The notes under the pieces were generated by a model that was given only the letters and a program-made list of their open reading frames with translations, was not told the origin of the DNA and made no database searches. The translations under genes were made by a program, and so were the position numbers. Positions 20,403 to 30,860 of a stretch of 64,000 nucleotides of DNA are shown piece by piece (within the stretch, counting starts at the first letter, position 1; every line of letters starts with the position of its first letter). Origin of the DNA: Gammaproteobacteria bacterium (GTDB lineage Bacteria > Pseudomonadota > Gammaproteobacteria > GRL18); NCBI GenBank assembly GCA_016744375.1, contig JADGEM010000003.1, positions 54,049 through 118,048 on the forward strand. Reading direction: 5' to 3'.

Positions 20403-20443
20403 AATGTAAAATAACATTTATGATAGGTAAGTGTCAATTGACA
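20403..20443 (-). promoter_or_regulatory. Promoter and operators of the toxin-antitoxin operon
   Basis: Reading leftward, TTGACA (20432-20437) and TATTTT (20408-20413) are 18 bp apart. The -35 lies inside the perfect palindrome TGTCAATTGACA (20432-20443) and the -10 inside AATGT-N6-ACATT (20403-20418). Both are natural sites for AbrB-type dimers, giving repression by promoter occlusion. Confidence 0.6.
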
Positions 20444-20609
20444 TTGATACAAAACTATTCTAATTCATTACTTATTAAGGGTAAGTTTTTAAAATGTGTA
20501 CTTATTTGTGTCTTTTTGTTGCTGGCTTGAAGTGAAAATTAAGGATAATCAATCAATTAAGAACGATTAATAGTTTTTATATTGGAAAATAGCTCTAATA
20601 AATAGAGCA

Positions 20610-20744
20610 CTAATAAAACCAGAACCTACTTTTTATGTGGAAAGCCACCGAAGCTCCCATAATGTTACCGATGATACAGCCAGAACAGACTTAGTAAAGT
20701 TGGTTGATATGGGATTGCTAGAGCATTTATTTTCAATGCTATAA
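20610..20744 (+). pseudogene. Fragment of a helix-turn-helix C-terminus
   Basis: A 44-codon open frame without a start ends VTDDTARTDLVKLVDMGLLE plus a short tail. This resembles the C-terminal winged helix of Fic or AlbA-type regulators (consensus S/T-x-x-T-A-x-R-D-L-x-x-L-V-x-x-G-L-L). The upstream part is missing. It is probably a degraded relative of proteins such as the Fic gene at 18298. The rest of the 20447-20954 gap holds only a 6-bp-stem hairpin (20592-20608) and no gene I can support. Confidence 0.35.
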
Positions 20745-20954
20745 AAATCTTAATCAAAAGGAAGCGAATTTTCATATCGGAAATAAGAATCCATTCAGTC
20801 TTCCATATCTCTATTTTTTCTTAAATTGTATTATTTTTATTTTGTCCTACACTTTTTAATAGTTATTTTAATTTATCAATGGTTTGCTGTTAATTAAAAT
20901 TCAAGCCCTAAAGGTTTTATCAGTACTGCCGAAATAAAAGAAAAGGAAAGAAAA

Positions 20955-21377
20955 ATGAAAAAAATACTTAATGTATGTTTAATTGCTATAGTTTGTACTT
21001 TGTTTAGTGTACAAATAGCTTTTGCTGGCGATAAGATATCACCCATGACTGTGGATGGTGCTAAAACAGTGACTACAGAAGAAGCTAAGAAATTATTTGA
21101 TGATGGTGTATTGTTTATTGATGTACGTAAAGACAAAGACTGGAACGCTGGGCGTGTTGCAGATGCAATTCAGCTAAATATTAAAACAACTTTATCAGAA
21201 GAAACAATGTCTGCTGAAATGAAAAAAGGGGATCCTGCCGTTATTTACTGTAATGGTGAACGCTGCATGAGAAGTTCAAATGCAGCTAAAAAAGCAGTTT
21301 CCTGGGGGTTTACAAATATCTATTACTATAGAGATGGTTTTCCAGCCTGGAAAAGTGCAGGCTATCCAGCTGAGTAA
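20955..21377 (+). CDS. Periplasmic rhodanese-like protein
   Basis: The 140-residue product has a signal peptide (about 1-24, ending IAFA-GD) and one rhodanese domain with LFIDVRKDKDWNAGRVADAI and the final GFPAWKSAGYP. The active-site Cys99 lies in YCNGERCMRSS; a second Cys104 in the loop is unusual and might form a persulfide relay or disulfide. Periplasmic rhodaneses carry sulfane sulfur or act in sulfur oxidation and detoxification, but substrate cannot be told. The gene stands alone before the chemoreceptor. Confidence 0.88.
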   Translation: MKKILNVCLIAIVCTLFSVQIAFAGDKISPMTVDGAKTVTTEEAKKLFDDGVLFIDVRKDKDWNAGRVADAIQLNIKTTLSEETMSAEMKKGDPAVIYCNGERCMRSSNAAKKAVSWGFTNIYYYRDGFPAWKSAGYPAE

Positions 21378-21400
21378 TAGAAAATTCAACATTACTTCCT

Positions 21401-21438
21401 CCTTAGCTATAATTTAATCATTAAACTGATAGCTAAGG
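21401..21438 (+). promoter_or_regulatory. Hairpin covering the ribosome binding site of the chemoreceptor gene
   Basis: CCTTAGCTAT (21401-21410) and ATAGCTAAGG (21429-21438) pair perfectly around an 18-nt loop. The 3' arm contains the Shine-Dalgarno AAGGA, seven bases before the GTG start. No T-run follows. Formation of the hairpin would hide the ribosome binding site, so translation may be controlled. Confidence 0.5.
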
Positions 21439-21446
21439 AAGTTTGA

Positions 21447-23339
21447 GTGATCAAAATGGTCAAGTTTGATATGAAATTAAAAAATAGAATTGTTGTGACT
21501 GTCATTTGCATGGTTATTATTATTGCAACGGCCAGTTTTATTTCCAGCTATCTGAAAATGGCTGAATCAGAAAGTCGATATGATGAATTAGCCATTACCG
21601 GCAACCAACAATTATGGGATCTTATTGCTCTCAATCAATATACAGAAATGGTGCCTAATATAAAGCTTATTACTCGTGATCGTAAACTAAAACAAGCAGT
21701 TGCTAAAAAAGATCTTAAGTTTTTAAATGAAAATGCCATTACAACTTTCAACTCTCTTCTTGGCCAGGAAGTTATCTCTAATATGCAATTAATAGATGGC
21801 GAAGGAAAAATAATTTTTAATGCCATTGATGTTAATTCGATAGGCTCAATCAATTTATTATCTCTTAAAGTAATCCACAATAAAAAGAATCAAACATCGA
21901 TTACTCTCAATTCAAAAAAAGAGCTGCAGGCAGAACTGGGCTTTCCGATAACAAAAAGAGGCAAAATAATTGGTGCAGGATCGTTTTCCATAAAACTAGA
22001 TAAAGGGATATCTGTACTAAAAAGAGGTCAGGATTCAGAAGTATACATAAGTCAACAATCAGGTGAATTAATATCCTATTCAAAGATTGATCTGAATACT
22101 GAGTTGAGCCAATATTCATTGCCTTTAAAACAGGCTGAACATATTATTATAAAAAAATCAGGGAAAGCCTACTCAACCTCTATCCTGCCGATTTTAGGTC
22201 TGGAAAATCAATTGCTGGGTAATTTTATAACTATAAATGATAATACCAGGAGCTATACTTCACAGAAAACAATTAATCAAACGGCTATTTTTCTTTTAAT
22301 AATAATAAGTCTCTCAGCAGTAATATTTATTTACTGGTATTTAGGGCGTGCTTTAAAACCATTAAGCAGCATATCCAAGTCTTTAACTGCAGTGAGTGAA
22401 GGTGATTTAACGGTCGATATTGAACAAAGTGGTGGTAATGATGAGATTGCTGAAATTCAAAAAGCAATTGCCAATACGATAGTTAATCTGCATGAATTAG
22501 TTTCACAAATTACGCCACTAGTCTTTGAGATTAATGATTCATCTGAACAATTATCCGGCGCTATGCAAACAAATCAAAATAATATTCGCCAACAAGAGGA
22601 AAATATAAGTCAGGTTAGTGATGCGGCTATAGGTGTTGAATCAGCGGTGTCAAAAATATCTCTAAATAGTGATCAAATGTTGCATCATTCTAAGGAAACT
22701 AATACTGAGTTAGGAAAAGGTGGACAAATAATTAATAAAACAATAAGTTCCATCAAAAAGATTGCATCACAGGTACAAAGTTCAGAAAAAGTAATTAATA
22801 CGCTATCAAGTGAAACAGAATCAATTGGCAGTATATTAAGTGTTATCAAAGGCATTGCTGAGCAAACAAATTTACTGGCACTTAATGCAGCAATTGAGGC
22901 AGCCAGAGCTGGTGAACAAGGCCGAGGTTTTGCTGTGGTTGCTGATGAAGTTCGTTCACTAGCAGGTAAAACACAAGAATCTACACAGGAAATTGAACAA
23001 ATGATCGAGCAAATTCGTTCTGGTGTCAGTTCTGCTGTGGATGAAATGAAAAATAGCAGTGCTGAAGTTCAAAATTGTGTTGATTTGGCAAACCAAACTG
23101 AAATCTCACTTGGGGTTATTACTCCGAAAGTGGCTGAAATAGAAACCAGTAATAGAGAAGTCAATCATTCAATTTTAGAACAAAAAAAGACAATAGAAGG
23201 GATTAATAAAAATATATTAACTATCAGTCAACTATCAGAAAATAATGTTCAGGGAAATTCAGAAGCTGTAAAAATCAGTAATGCTTTAAAAGAATTATCA
23301 GATAAACTGGATTCAATGATTGTTCAGTTTAAACTATAA
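21447..23339 (+). CDS. Methyl-accepting chemotaxis protein
   Basis: The 630-residue receptor has a membrane helix at about 12-32, a periplasmic Cache-like sensor region (about 35-275), a second helix at about 278-298, HAMP ([20 protein letters not shown]) and a long cytoplasmic coiled coil. The signalling tip [20 protein letters not shown] with [14 protein letters not shown] is canonical and would contact CheA/CheW. It starts with GTG after AAGGAAG; an ATG nine bases downstream is an alternative. The ligand is unknown. No che genes are adjacent. The ribosome binding site is inside a hairpin. Confidence 0.95.
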   Translation: MIKMVKFDMKLKNRIVVTVICMVIIIATASFISSYLKMAESESRYDELAITGNQQLWDLIALNQYTEMVPNIKLITRDRKLKQAVAKKDLKFLNENAITTFNSLLGQEVISNMQLIDGEGKIIFNAIDVNSIGSINLLSLKVIHNKKNQTSITLNSKKELQAELGFPITKRGKIIGAGSFSIKLDKGISVLKRGQDSEVYISQQSGELISYSKIDLNTELSQYSLPLKQAEHIIIKKSGKAYSTSILPILGLENQLLGNFITINDNTRSYTSQKTINQTAIFLLIIISLSAVIFIYWYLGRALKPLSSISKSLTAVSEGDLTVDIEQSGGNDEIAEIQKAIANTIVNLHELVSQITPLVFEINDSSEQLSGAMQTNQNNIRQQEENISQVSDAAIGVESAVSKISLNSDQMLHHSKETNTELGKGGQIINKTISSIKKIASQVQSSEKVINTLSSETESIGSILSVIKGIAEQTNLLALNAAIEAARAGEQGRGFAVVADEVRSLAGKTQESTQEIEQMIEQIRSGVSSAVDEMKNSSAEVQNCVDLANQTEISLGVITPKVAEIETSNREVNHSILEQKKTIEGINKNILTISQLSENNVQGNSEAVKISNALKELSDKLDSMIVQFKL

Positions 23340-23482
23340 ATAATGATCAATTTCAGTTTTTTGTTAAAAGTGATATGAATTACCTGTTTCACTCAAAATA
23401 ACAATTAAAATTTAACTGCTTATATACGATTCAACATCTGATTGGAACATAATTTCCATTCCTTTCTTCTAATAGTATAAGG

Positions 23483-25219
23483 TTGTTGGAAATAAATAAT
23501 ATGACTCCAATTAAATGTTTCCTGATGATTATTGCTTTAAATTTTTTTATAGCAAGTCATACTTCCGCGCAACACCTTGAGTTAAATGAAGAAGAACAAT
23601 TATGGTTAAAAAACCATCCTGTCATTAATATTGCATTCGATAAAAACTTCCCCCCCTATGAATGGAAAAATACAGAAGGTATTAACCAGGGAATATCAGT
23701 TGATTATATTCAGCTAATAGAAGAACAGCTAAAAATAAAATTTAAAAAAATTGAGAAAAAAAATTGGTCGGAAGTATTAAAAGCATTTAAATATGGGGAT
23801 ATTGATATACTTCCAGCGATAGCTAAAAATGATAAACGTCAGAAATACATGTTATTTACAGAACCTTATATGAAAATACAGGGTGTTATTGTTTCCTCTA
23901 AAGAATATAACAGCCTTAAAGAACTGACTGGTGAGAAAGTAGGGGTTGTTAATGATAATTACTGGGATGATCTGGTAAGCCACTATGACGAGGATATTAG
24001 AATTATTCGAGTTGATGATGCGAAATCAGGTATTGAACTAGTATCAATTGGTGCCATTGATGCAATGGTGACTGATTTGGGTTCTGTTACTTACCACATA
24101 CATGCAAACAGCATTACAAATTTAAAATTTGTACCGGTGCCATTATTTCAAAATCAAAAATTAGAGCTGTCTATTGGTATTCGAAAAGAATGGCCTATAT
24201 TGCAGGAAATTCTACAAAAAGTGATTAATAACATCGATAAAGCAGAAAAAGAAAAGATTAATAATCGATGGCTTAAAGTGCAGGAGATTTCATTTTGGCA
24301 AGACAGTGGTTTTCAAAAGAAAGTCATTGTTCTTGCTCTAATAATGATCACTACTTTTGTATTAATAATTTTCTGGAATCGAGCTCTAAAATTACAGGTT
24401 AAACGACGTTCAAATGAACTGGAAAAAGCTCATACACAACTTATTCATGCTGAAAAAATGGAATCAATTGGTCGATTATCAGCAGGGGTGGCTCATGAAG
24501 TAAAAAACCCACTGGCTATATTACAGATGAGTGTTGATTACCTAAAAGGGGAAGATAATGATGAAACTATTGTGACTATTCTGGATGATATGGAGGATGC
24601 AATTGCCAGAGCAGATAAAGTCATAAAAGGATTATTAGATTTTTCCAGAGAAAAAGAACTACAGGTATCGCAGGGTAATATTAACCAAGTGATTATAAAA
24701 TCACTCAGATTGATAGATCATGAACTAAAACAGCACAATGTTACGATTAAATCTCGATTGGCTGATAATCTACCTGATTTGGATATGGATTTTAATCGCC
24801 TGCAGCAGGTATTTATTAATTTATTCATGAATTCTGTACAAGCTATGCAGGAAAATAAAATGACTAATCATGAGTCTGAGATAGAAGTCAGTTCCTGTTT
24901 AAGAAATATCAACCACGAAGAGCTGGATGGAATGAGTCTTCAGCCAAATAAGAAAAAAAGTCAGTTTACTCTACAACAGCCAGTGATTATCATTAAGATA
25001 AGAGATACAGGTCATGGTCTTGATGCCAACAGTGAAAAAAATATTTTTGAACCGTTCTATACAACTAAACCGGTAGGTGAAGGTACAGGTTTGGGCTTAT
25101 CAGTTTCAAAAACTATCATCAGCCTTCATCATGGTATAATCACAATGCATAATCGAAATGATCAAGCTGGTGCTGAAGTGACCTTATATTTTGCACTCAA
25201 AGAGGAACAAGAAAAATGA
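23483..25219 (+). CDS. Sensor histidine kinase with periplasmic SBP_bac_3 domain
   Basis: Start uncertain: ATG at 23501 is more likely than the TTG at 23483. From it a signal-like helix ending TSAQ leads to a solute-binding type 3 domain (VINIAFDKNFPPYEW to NNRWLKVQE, about 35-265), one membrane helix (VIVLALIMITTFVLIIFW), a short coiled coil, and the kinase core. The H-box is GVAHEVKNPL with the phospho-His near 332-338. The N-box is NLFMNSVQAMQ, and G-boxes RDTGHGLD and GEGTGLGLSVSK are intact. Venus-flytrap kinases sense small amino-acid-like ligands directly. Its stop overlaps the response regulator start (ATGA), so they form a coupled pair. Confidence 0.92.
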   Translation: MLEINNMTPIKCFLMIIALNFFIASHTSAQHLELNEEEQLWLKNHPVINIAFDKNFPPYEWKNTEGINQGISVDYIQLIEEQLKIKFKKIEKKNWSEVLKAFKYGDIDILPAIAKNDKRQKYMLFTEPYMKIQGVIVSSKEYNSLKELTGEKVGVVNDNYWDDLVSHYDEDIRIIRVDDAKSGIELVSIGAIDAMVTDLGSVTYHIHANSITNLKFVPVPLFQNQKLELSIGIRKEWPILQEILQKVINNIDKAEKEKINNRWLKVQEISFWQDSGFQKKVIVLALIMITTFVLIIFWNRALKLQVKRRSNELEKAHTQLIHAEKMESIGRLSAGVAHEVKNPLAILQMSVDYLKGEDNDETIVTILDDMEDAIARADKVIKGLLDFSREKELQVSQGNINQVIIKSLRLIDHELKQHNVTIKSRLADNLPDLDMDFNRLQQVFINLFMNSVQAMQENKMTNHESEIEVSSCLRNINHEELDGMSLQPNKKKSQFTLQQPVIIIKIRDTGHGLDANSEKNIFEPFYTTKPVGEGTGLGLSVSKTIISLHHGIITMHNRNDQAGAEVTLYFALKEEQEK

Positions 25220-25587
25220 CAAAAAAAATTCTGGTTGTTGATGATGAGGCGATACTGACCAAGATGGTTAAAATGAATCTGGAGCGAACAGGGAATTACC
25301 AGGTTCGAACAGAGAATGAGGGTAGTAAAGCACTTCAGGCAGCACGTGAGTTTAAGCCGGATCTGATCTTTATGGATGTAATGATGCCGGATATGAGTGG
25401 TGATGAAGCCATTGCAGAAATTCGTGATGACCCTAATTTATCATCCACTCCTTATGTTTTTATGACGGCCATTGTGAGTAAATCTGAAACAGAAGAAATG
25501 GGTAGTAGCATTGGTGGTAATGAATTTCTAGCAAAGCCGGTAAAAACAGAAGAATTAATTAGTACAATTGAGCGTATTCTTGGCTAA
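25216..25587 (+). CDS. Single-domain response regulator (CheY-like)
   Basis: The 123-residue receiver has the acidic pair in VVDDEAIL, phospho-acceptor Asp in LIFMDVMMPDMSG, the Thr of VFMTAIVS and Lys of LAKPVKTEEL. No output domain follows, so it must act by protein contact or phosphotransfer. It starts inside the stop of the upstream sensor kinase and is its obvious partner. Confidence 0.93.
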   Translation: MTKKILVVDDEAILTKMVKMNLERTGNYQVRTENEGSKALQAAREFKPDLIFMDVMMPDMSGDEAIAEIRDDPNLSSTPYVFMTAIVSKSETEEMGSSIGGNEFLAKPVKTEELISTIERILG

Positions 25588-25867
25588 GCAGGTCGCTAAA
25601 AGCAATTGGCTGGTCTATATGATTTTATGCAGTGATGATTCAATTTATACGGGGATTACGACTGATGTAAATAAACGGTTTTCTCAGCATAAAAATAAAA
25701 AAGGGGCAAAATATTTTTATGCGCGTCGTCCTGAAAAAATTGTCTTCATTGAAGAAGGGCATAATCGCAGCACCGCCAGTCAGCGTGAATATGAACTTAA
25801 GCAATTTAGTCGCACTAAAAAACTGTCCTTATGCGGCTTGCAAACAGAGCAGTCTGCTCAAGAATGA
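25568..25867 (+). CDS. GIY-YIG nuclease superfamily protein (YhbQ-like)
   Basis: The compact domain contains VYMILCSDDSIYTGIT, the conserved Arg of VNKRFSQH, and the catalytic-type Glu in SQREYELKQFSR. These match the small YhbQ/UPF0213 branch, which has a nuclease fold but no firmly known role. No ATG fits the family start; TTG at 25568 or 25580 would be used, with the first overlapping the response regulator by 20 bp. It is probably expressed from the same transcript. It converges with the transglutaminase gene, 18 bp away. Confidence 0.88.
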   Translation: MSVFLAKQVAKSNWLVYMILCSDDSIYTGITTDVNKRFSQHKNKKGAKYFYARRPEKIVFIEEGHNRSTASQREYELKQFSRTKKLSLCGLQTEQSAQE

Positions 25868-25885
25868 TTAAATCTAAATAATCAG

Positions 25886-27958
25886 TCATTTCAGTTTAAA
25901 GTGTTTTATCTGAGTAATAAAACTTAAAATCAAATCCTTATCCCCCTGTTCGGCATAGCGTATTTTCAGGTAATCATTAATAATATTCTGGATGATTATC
26001 TGATGCTCTGGAAATTTTTGTATTACCCGATGTTTAATTGCTTCAGGCCCTTCACATGGCTTAATGCCCAGGCCGGATTGGTTAAGTTTATCAATAAATT
26101 TTAAATAGCTTTTTAAGACCTGATCTGTTTTCTTATATTTCTTATAGTGATCATTTATTTGAAATACAATAAGCAGAGTTATCAGGCATCCCAGCATTAA
26201 GAAAATCAAAGTTTGTCCATTAGCACTCAAACCCATTAGTGTGAGCAGTAAACTTTGTTTGCTTTGATCATAACCCAGTATCCAATTGTTCCAGGTGTGT
26301 TTTATCGCATCAATTGCCTGCCTAAGCTGATTATAGGCATTATAGAGAAGGTTTTTTTGCTGTTCTGATAATTCGGGTAATTCAGGAATATTCAGAGTAG
26401 AAAAGTTCAGACGACCCAGATAGGTTTGAAAAATATCAGCCTCAATGCGCTCTGGTGGAATCATGGCTGTGGGATCAACTCGTACCCACCCTGTTTTCCC
26501 TGAGCTGTTTTCGTCCAACCAGACCTCAGCCCAAGCATGAGCATTGGATTGGCGGACAATATAATAGTCACCTACATCATTTCTTTCTATGCCCTGATAA
26601 CCTGTAACAACACGGGCAGGAACACCTGCTGAACGCATCAGCAGTACAAAACTGCTGGCATAATGCTCACAAAAACCTCTTTTTTTATCAAATAAAAATT
26701 CATCACTGGGATTCACTACCATAGCATCAGGTTGCTTGGTGTAATAGAAGGGGTTATCTTTAAAATAGTTAAGTCCAGCAGTAACAATCTGCTGTTTGTC
26801 AGATAAAGAATTCTGCCAGGATTTGCCTAATTGATAAGTTTTAGGGTTACTTATTTTTGGAAATTTGAGTGCTTCCTGAAGTTCATTGTCAAAAACAGTA
26901 TTAAACTTAAAATGAGTACTGGAGGTTACTTGATACTGGGTCAGTTGATAAAGTGAGTTTTTTGTTTGTACCTGTAGATCAGTATTTAAATAAGCACCTT
27001 GAATGGTGTCACCTTTGAACTGAATCGGCATTTCTAGTGTGAAAAGGAATTTTTTCTGATGGGCTTCCAGTGTGACCGTGTAATGGACAAGACCACTTGT
27101 TTCAGAAACTATGCTGGAAAATGGTTTTTTTAAAGCTTGCTGTTTCTTTTGAGACCATAGAAAGCCATCTGTTTTTGTGAGTACGGGGCCACGCCAATAC
27201 AGATTATTTGCCGTGGGAGGTGATTCCTGAAAGGAAACACGAAAAGCAATTTCATCGGAGTTGACTAAACTGGTAATGCTTCCAGGGTACATTTTATCAG
27301 ATAAGCCAGTTGTACCTGACTGTCCAAATTCAGGTAAAGTCCATAAAGGACCAGGTATACGGGGAAAGAAAAGAAAAAGAATAATAGCAATGGGGAGAGC
27401 TTTAGTGAATAAACGGCTGATTATAGATGCATTCTTTATCAGTGACAGTGATGATTGCGGCAAACGGTTAAAAGAGCTGAGTACTAAAGTCAGTATAAAT
27501 AGATTAAATAGTATAAAAGCACCCAGAAAGATGTCCTGAGAATGTAAAAAATAACTGATAAGAATAAAGTAGGCTACAAATATAACTAGAAAAATATTCC
27601 GTCTGTCCTGTTCATTGTCAATTTCAAATAACTTTAGACACATCATTAGGGATAAAAGGCTTAATGAAGCGGTTTGAGTAAAAACAAAGCCATAACTGAT
27701 CACTAAAATCATCAGGGCCATCAGGAGCAGAAGAAAACGAACCCATCGAGCTGGCCTGGGAATAATACCCAGAGTATGTAATAGAAACCAGATCAAAACT
27801 AGAACAATATAAAAAATAAAAAACACGGGGGTTGAGCTTAAGTGAGGCAGCAAAATAATAAAAAGAAAAACAGGGAGCAGGGTATGAGGACTTATTAAAA
27901 GCAGGGAAAAGTTTTTTAATAGCCAATTTAATGCTGGTTTATACATAATTTGTCTCAT
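25886..27958 (-). CDS. tgpA: TgpA-type transmembrane transglutaminase-like protein
   Basis: The 690-residue protein has an N-terminal block of 5-6 membrane helices (about 10-200, DUF3488 type), a periplasmic domain with a transglutaminase core and a further helix near 575-598, followed by a cytosolic DUF4129-like tail. The catalytic triad is visible: Cys in KRGFCEHYASSFVLLMRSAG, His in NAHAWAEVWL and Asp in WVRVDPTA. TgpA-like proteins accompany DUF58 and MoxR ATPases and may modify envelope proteins. It overlaps the DUF58 gene by 20 bp; ATG at 27946 is another possible start. Confidence 0.92.
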   Translation of the reverse strand: MRQIMYKPALNWLLKNFSLLLISPHTLLPVFLFIILLPHLSSTPVFFIFYIVLVLIWFLLHTLGIIPRPARWVRFLLLLMALMILVISYGFVFTQTASLSLLSLMMCLKLFEIDNEQDRRNIFLVIFVAYFILISYFLHSQDIFLGAFILFNLFILTLVLSSFNRLPQSSLSLIKNASIISRLFTKALPIAIILFLFFPRIPGPLWTLPEFGQSGTTGLSDKMYPGSITSLVNSDEIAFRVSFQESPPTANNLYWRGPVLTKTDGFLWSQKKQQALKKPFSSIVSETSGLVHYTVTLEAHQKKFLFTLEMPIQFKGDTIQGAYLNTDLQVQTKNSLYQLTQYQVTSSTHFKFNTVFDNELQEALKFPKISNPKTYQLGKSWQNSLSDKQQIVTAGLNYFKDNPFYYTKQPDAMVVNPSDEFLFDKKRGFCEHYASSFVLLMRSAGVPARVVTGYQGIERNDVGDYYIVRQSNAHAWAEVWLDENSSGKTGWVRVDPTAMIPPERIEADIFQTYLGRLNFSTLNIPELPELSEQQKNLLYNAYNQLRQAIDAIKHTWNNWILGYDQSKQSLLLTLMGLSANGQTLIFLMLGCLITLLIVFQINDHYKKYKKTDQVLKSYLKFIDKLNQSGLGIKPCEGPEAIKHRVIQKFPEHQIIIQNIINDYLKIRYAEQGDKDLILSFITQIKHFKLK

Positions 27959-28916
27959 AGAGTGCCAGAGATTTGAGACATTGATGTTGGTGTTGCTGGC
28001 CCTGGCCTATATTGATTGTCATACTTGGTAATATTAAGCCATATCGATCGCCCTGTGATTCAGCTTCAATAATTAATCGGCATAGTCTACTGAGACGGGT
28101 CTCTGTGTCGTTGTCTAAGTCACTCCAATCGAGCCAGTATTCATGATTGTTTCCACCGGTGAATACTTTTGTTAAAAGTCCCTGCTCACGTGCATAAGCT
28201 TTCCAATGAATACGACTTAGTGATTCACCTGTTTGATAGGTTTTAAAACCATTGAAATCATCAAAGCCACGGCCTGTTACTCCCTGTTCATTACTACTGG
28301 AACCATTTTGAGGTTTGTGAGTGAATTTATTCGCAGGTTTTGGATAAATGACAGCATCATTTTTTAATTGAATATTTGTCCAGGCACGGAAAAGTCCCAG
28401 AGGATAACGTGTGGATATGGTTAAAGGCGGTAGATCAAATGTGCCTCGTTTTGTTCCGCTTATTGATAATTGTAATTGAGTAGTTTCATTGGCTACTAGA
28501 TCAAAAAATTGTGCGTACTTTTCCTCCTGGAGATGGGCAAATTGTATTGCAATTGAATATTTAGTGGTTTGCCTGTCGGTTAAATTTTTTATTGAATGAC
28601 CGATCACAATAGGAAAAGATAAATTTTGAAAACAAAATACTGGCTTGACATGGCCAATAGAAAATTTTAGATCTAATAAATTCTGCTGTGTCATATGCAT
28701 TGAAATAAGGCCAATGCCCACCATCAGGAAGGTTGAGAAAAAAACCAGAGAATTATTAAAATTAATGGCGGCGGCTAAAAGTATAAAAACAAAAATCGCA
28801 AATAGAATACCTTCTTTAGTGGGTAAAATATAAATACTACGGGAGGTGAGTACGGCAGAATCTTTTTGAGAAACTCGTTTTAGAAGCCAGCGTTGAAGGG
28901 AGTGTATTGCATTCAT
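27939..28916 (-). CDS. DUF58 domain protein
   Basis: The 325-residue protein has two adjacent membrane helices (about 33-75) followed by a cytoplasmic beta-sheet/vWA-like domain. The signature GRGFDDFNGFKTYQTGESLS with RIHWKAYAREQGLLTKVF is the DUF58 core. DUF58 proteins are membrane partners of MoxR AAA+ ATPases. It overlaps tgpA. The MoxR gene lies upstream but is separated by rpsA and a terminator, so this pair needs its own promoter or readthrough. No clear promoter is seen in the 52 bp before it. Confidence 0.9.
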   Translation of the reverse strand: MNAIHSLQRWLLKRVSQKDSAVLTSRSIYILPTKEGILFAIFVFILLAAAINFNNSLVFFSTFLMVGIGLISMHMTQQNLLDLKFSIGHVKPVFCFQNLSFPIVIGHSIKNLTDRQTTKYSIAIQFAHLQEEKYAQFFDLVANETTQLQLSISGTKRGTFDLPPLTISTRYPLGLFRAWTNIQLKNDAVIYPKPANKFTHKPQNGSSSNEQGVTGRGFDDFNGFKTYQTGESLSRIHWKAYAREQGLLTKVFTGGNNHEYWLDWSDLDNDTETRLSRLCRLIIEAESQGDRYGLILPSMTINIGQGQQHQHQCLKSLALYETNYV

Positions 28917-28968
28917 ATAATAAATAATAGAATGAATATGAATTTAAGGGAAGAAATAATTCCGACAT

Positions 28969-28997
28969 AAAAAAAGGAGTCAAAAGACTCCTTTTTT
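28969..28997 (-). terminator. Bidirectional-looking terminator after rpsA
   Basis: GGAGTC-AAAA-GACTCC is flanked by A7 and T6, so it works in either direction. It begins 30 bp past the rpsA stop and separates rpsA from the DUF58-tgpA pair. Confidence 0.88.
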
Positions 28998-29027
28998 ATA
29001 CTGCTTAGCTTTTGTATTATGTAAAGC

Positions 29028-30686
29028 TTATTTCTTACTCAGTTGATCTTTTAACAGATCACCTAGAGAAGTTGTTGCAGATCCGGTATCAGTGTATCCA
29101 GACATAACTTCAGCTTCTTCAGCAGCATCTTTTGCCTTGATGGACAGGTTGATAACACGACTCTTACGATCGACGCCGATAAACTTGGCTTCAATTTCAT
29201 CACCTACTTTCAGAATGCTTGATGCATCTTCAATTCTTTCCTGAGAAATTTCAGAAACACGTATGTTTGCAAGAACATTTTCAGCCAGTTCAATCACAGC
29301 ACCACGAGAATCAACTTCTTTAATGGTACCTGTAACAATAGAACCCTTAGGGTTTGCTGCAACATAAGATGAGAATGGGTCTTGATCAAGCTGCTTAATA
29401 CCAAGAGAGATACGACCGCGCTCAGAATCAATTTCAAGAACCACTGCTTCGAGTTCATCACCCTTGTTAAAGCTGGTAATTTCTTCTTCACCAGAAGCAT
29501 TCCAGGCCAGGTCAGATAAGTGAATCAAACCATCAATGCCGCCTTCCAGTCCAATGAACAAACCGAAATCTGTAATTGACTTGATCTTACCAGTGACTTT
29601 ATCGCCCTTCGTGTGAGTTGCTGAGAAAACTTCCCATGGGCTTTGAGAGCATTGCTTCATACTCAGAGAAATGCGACGACGTTCTGGGTCGATGTCCTGA
29701 ACCATAACTTCAACTTCATCACCAACATTACAAACTTTTGAAGGGTGGATGTTTTTGTTAGTCCAATCCATTTCAGAGACGTGAACCAGACCTTCAATAC
29801 CTTCTTCGATTTCAACGAAACAACCATAGTCAGCCAGGTTAGTAACCTTACCATTAAGGCGAGTGCCTTCAGCATAGCGCTCTTTGATCTTCGACCATGG
29901 ATCTTCGCCAGTTTGCTTAAGACCAAGAGAAACACGAGTGCGCTCACGATCATATTTAAGAACTTTAACGTCAATCTCATCACCAACAGAAATAATTTCG
30001 CTAGGATGCTTAACACGCTTCCAGGACATATCAGTAATGTGCAACAGACCGTCAACACCGCCCAAATCAATGAAAGCACCATAATCAGTCAGGTTCTTAA
30101 CGATACCCTTAACGGTTTGACCTTCTTCCAGGTTCTCAAGTAATTTTTCACGTTCAGCAGAGTTAGCAATTTCAAGCACTGCGCGACGGGAAACAACAAT
30201 GTTATTACGTTTCTGATCCAGTTTAATGACTTTAAACTCAAGCTCTTTGCCTTCAAGATAAGAAGCATCGCGTATTGGGCGAACATCGACCAGTGAACCC
30301 GGTAAGAAGGCACTGATTTCACCAAGCTGTACAGTGAAACCACCTTTGTTTTTATCAATGATAGTACCGGTGACTGTCTCATCTGCATCAAATGCCTTAT
30401 CAAGACGAATCCAGGCTGCAGCACGTTTCGCTTTTTCACGAGATAGACGTGTTTCACCATAGCCATCTTCAATTGTGTCCAGGGAAACTTCGACTTCATC
30501 ACCAACGTTGATTTCACCATCATTGGCAAACTGGTGAAGAGGTATAATTCCCTCAGATTTCAGGCCTGCGTTAACAACAACAAAATCGTTGTCAATGCTA
30601 ACAATAACGCCTGTTAGTAGGGCACCTGGTTTCATTTCTGTCTTTTTTAGACTGTCTTCAAATAATTCAGCAAAGCTCTCGCTCAT
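29028..30686 (-). CDS. rpsA: 30S ribosomal protein S1
   Basis: S1 binds mRNA on the small subunit and helps unwind structured starts. The first in-frame codon is at 30719, but [20 protein letters not shown] aligns with known S1 starts, and AGGA sits nine bases before that ATG, so I use 30686. The 552 residues hold six S1 repeats; for example [19 protein letters not shown] is in the last. Length matches gammaproteobacterial S1 (about 557). Normally rpsA follows cmk; here it is alone between moxR and DUF58 genes, an unusual place for this essential gene. Confidence 0.97.
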   Translation of the reverse strand: MSESFAELFEDSLKKTEMKPGALLTGVIVSIDNDFVVVNAGLKSEGIIPLHQFANDGEINVGDEVEVSLDTIEDGYGETRLSREKAKRAAAWIRLDKAFDADETVTGTIIDKNKGGFTVQLGEISAFLPGSLVDVRPIRDASYLEGKELEFKVIKLDQKRNNIVVSRRAVLEIANSAEREKLLENLEEGQTVKGIVKNLTDYGAFIDLGGVDGLLHITDMSWKRVKHPSEIISVGDEIDVKVLKYDRERTRVSLGLKQTGEDPWSKIKERYAEGTRLNGKVTNLADYGCFVEIEEGIEGLVHVSEMDWTNKNIHPSKVCNVGDEVEVMVQDIDPERRRISLSMKQCSQSPWEVFSATHTKGDKVTGKIKSITDFGLFIGLEGGIDGLIHLSDLAWNASGEEEITSFNKGDELEAVVLEIDSERGRISLGIKQLDQDPFSSYVAANPKGSIVTGTIKEVDSRGAVIELAENVLANIRVSEISQERIEDASSILKVGDEIEAKFIGVDRKSRVINLSIKAKDAAEEAEVMSGYTDTGSATTSLGDLLKDQLSKK

Positions 30687-30860
30687 TAGGGTATATCCTT
30701 GACCAAAAATTCTGATCACTGTTGAGGTAAAAACTGATGTTTTTACAGTTAATAAAATTTGTATCCTGATTCGGCTTGAATGTCTTCAAAACTGAAGTGC
30801 AGTAATCAGGGGCGATAATGATAGTGACTCTATTATGATAAAAAATGAAATAATAAATAA

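Noticed and set aside
29294..30529. Several long open frames on both strands within rpsA
   Set aside because: They are alternate-frame readings of the S1 gene and lack any family motif.
30687..30719. An 11-residue N-terminal extension of S1
   Set aside because: The internal ATG at 30686 has AGGA at good spacing and gives the conserved S1 start.
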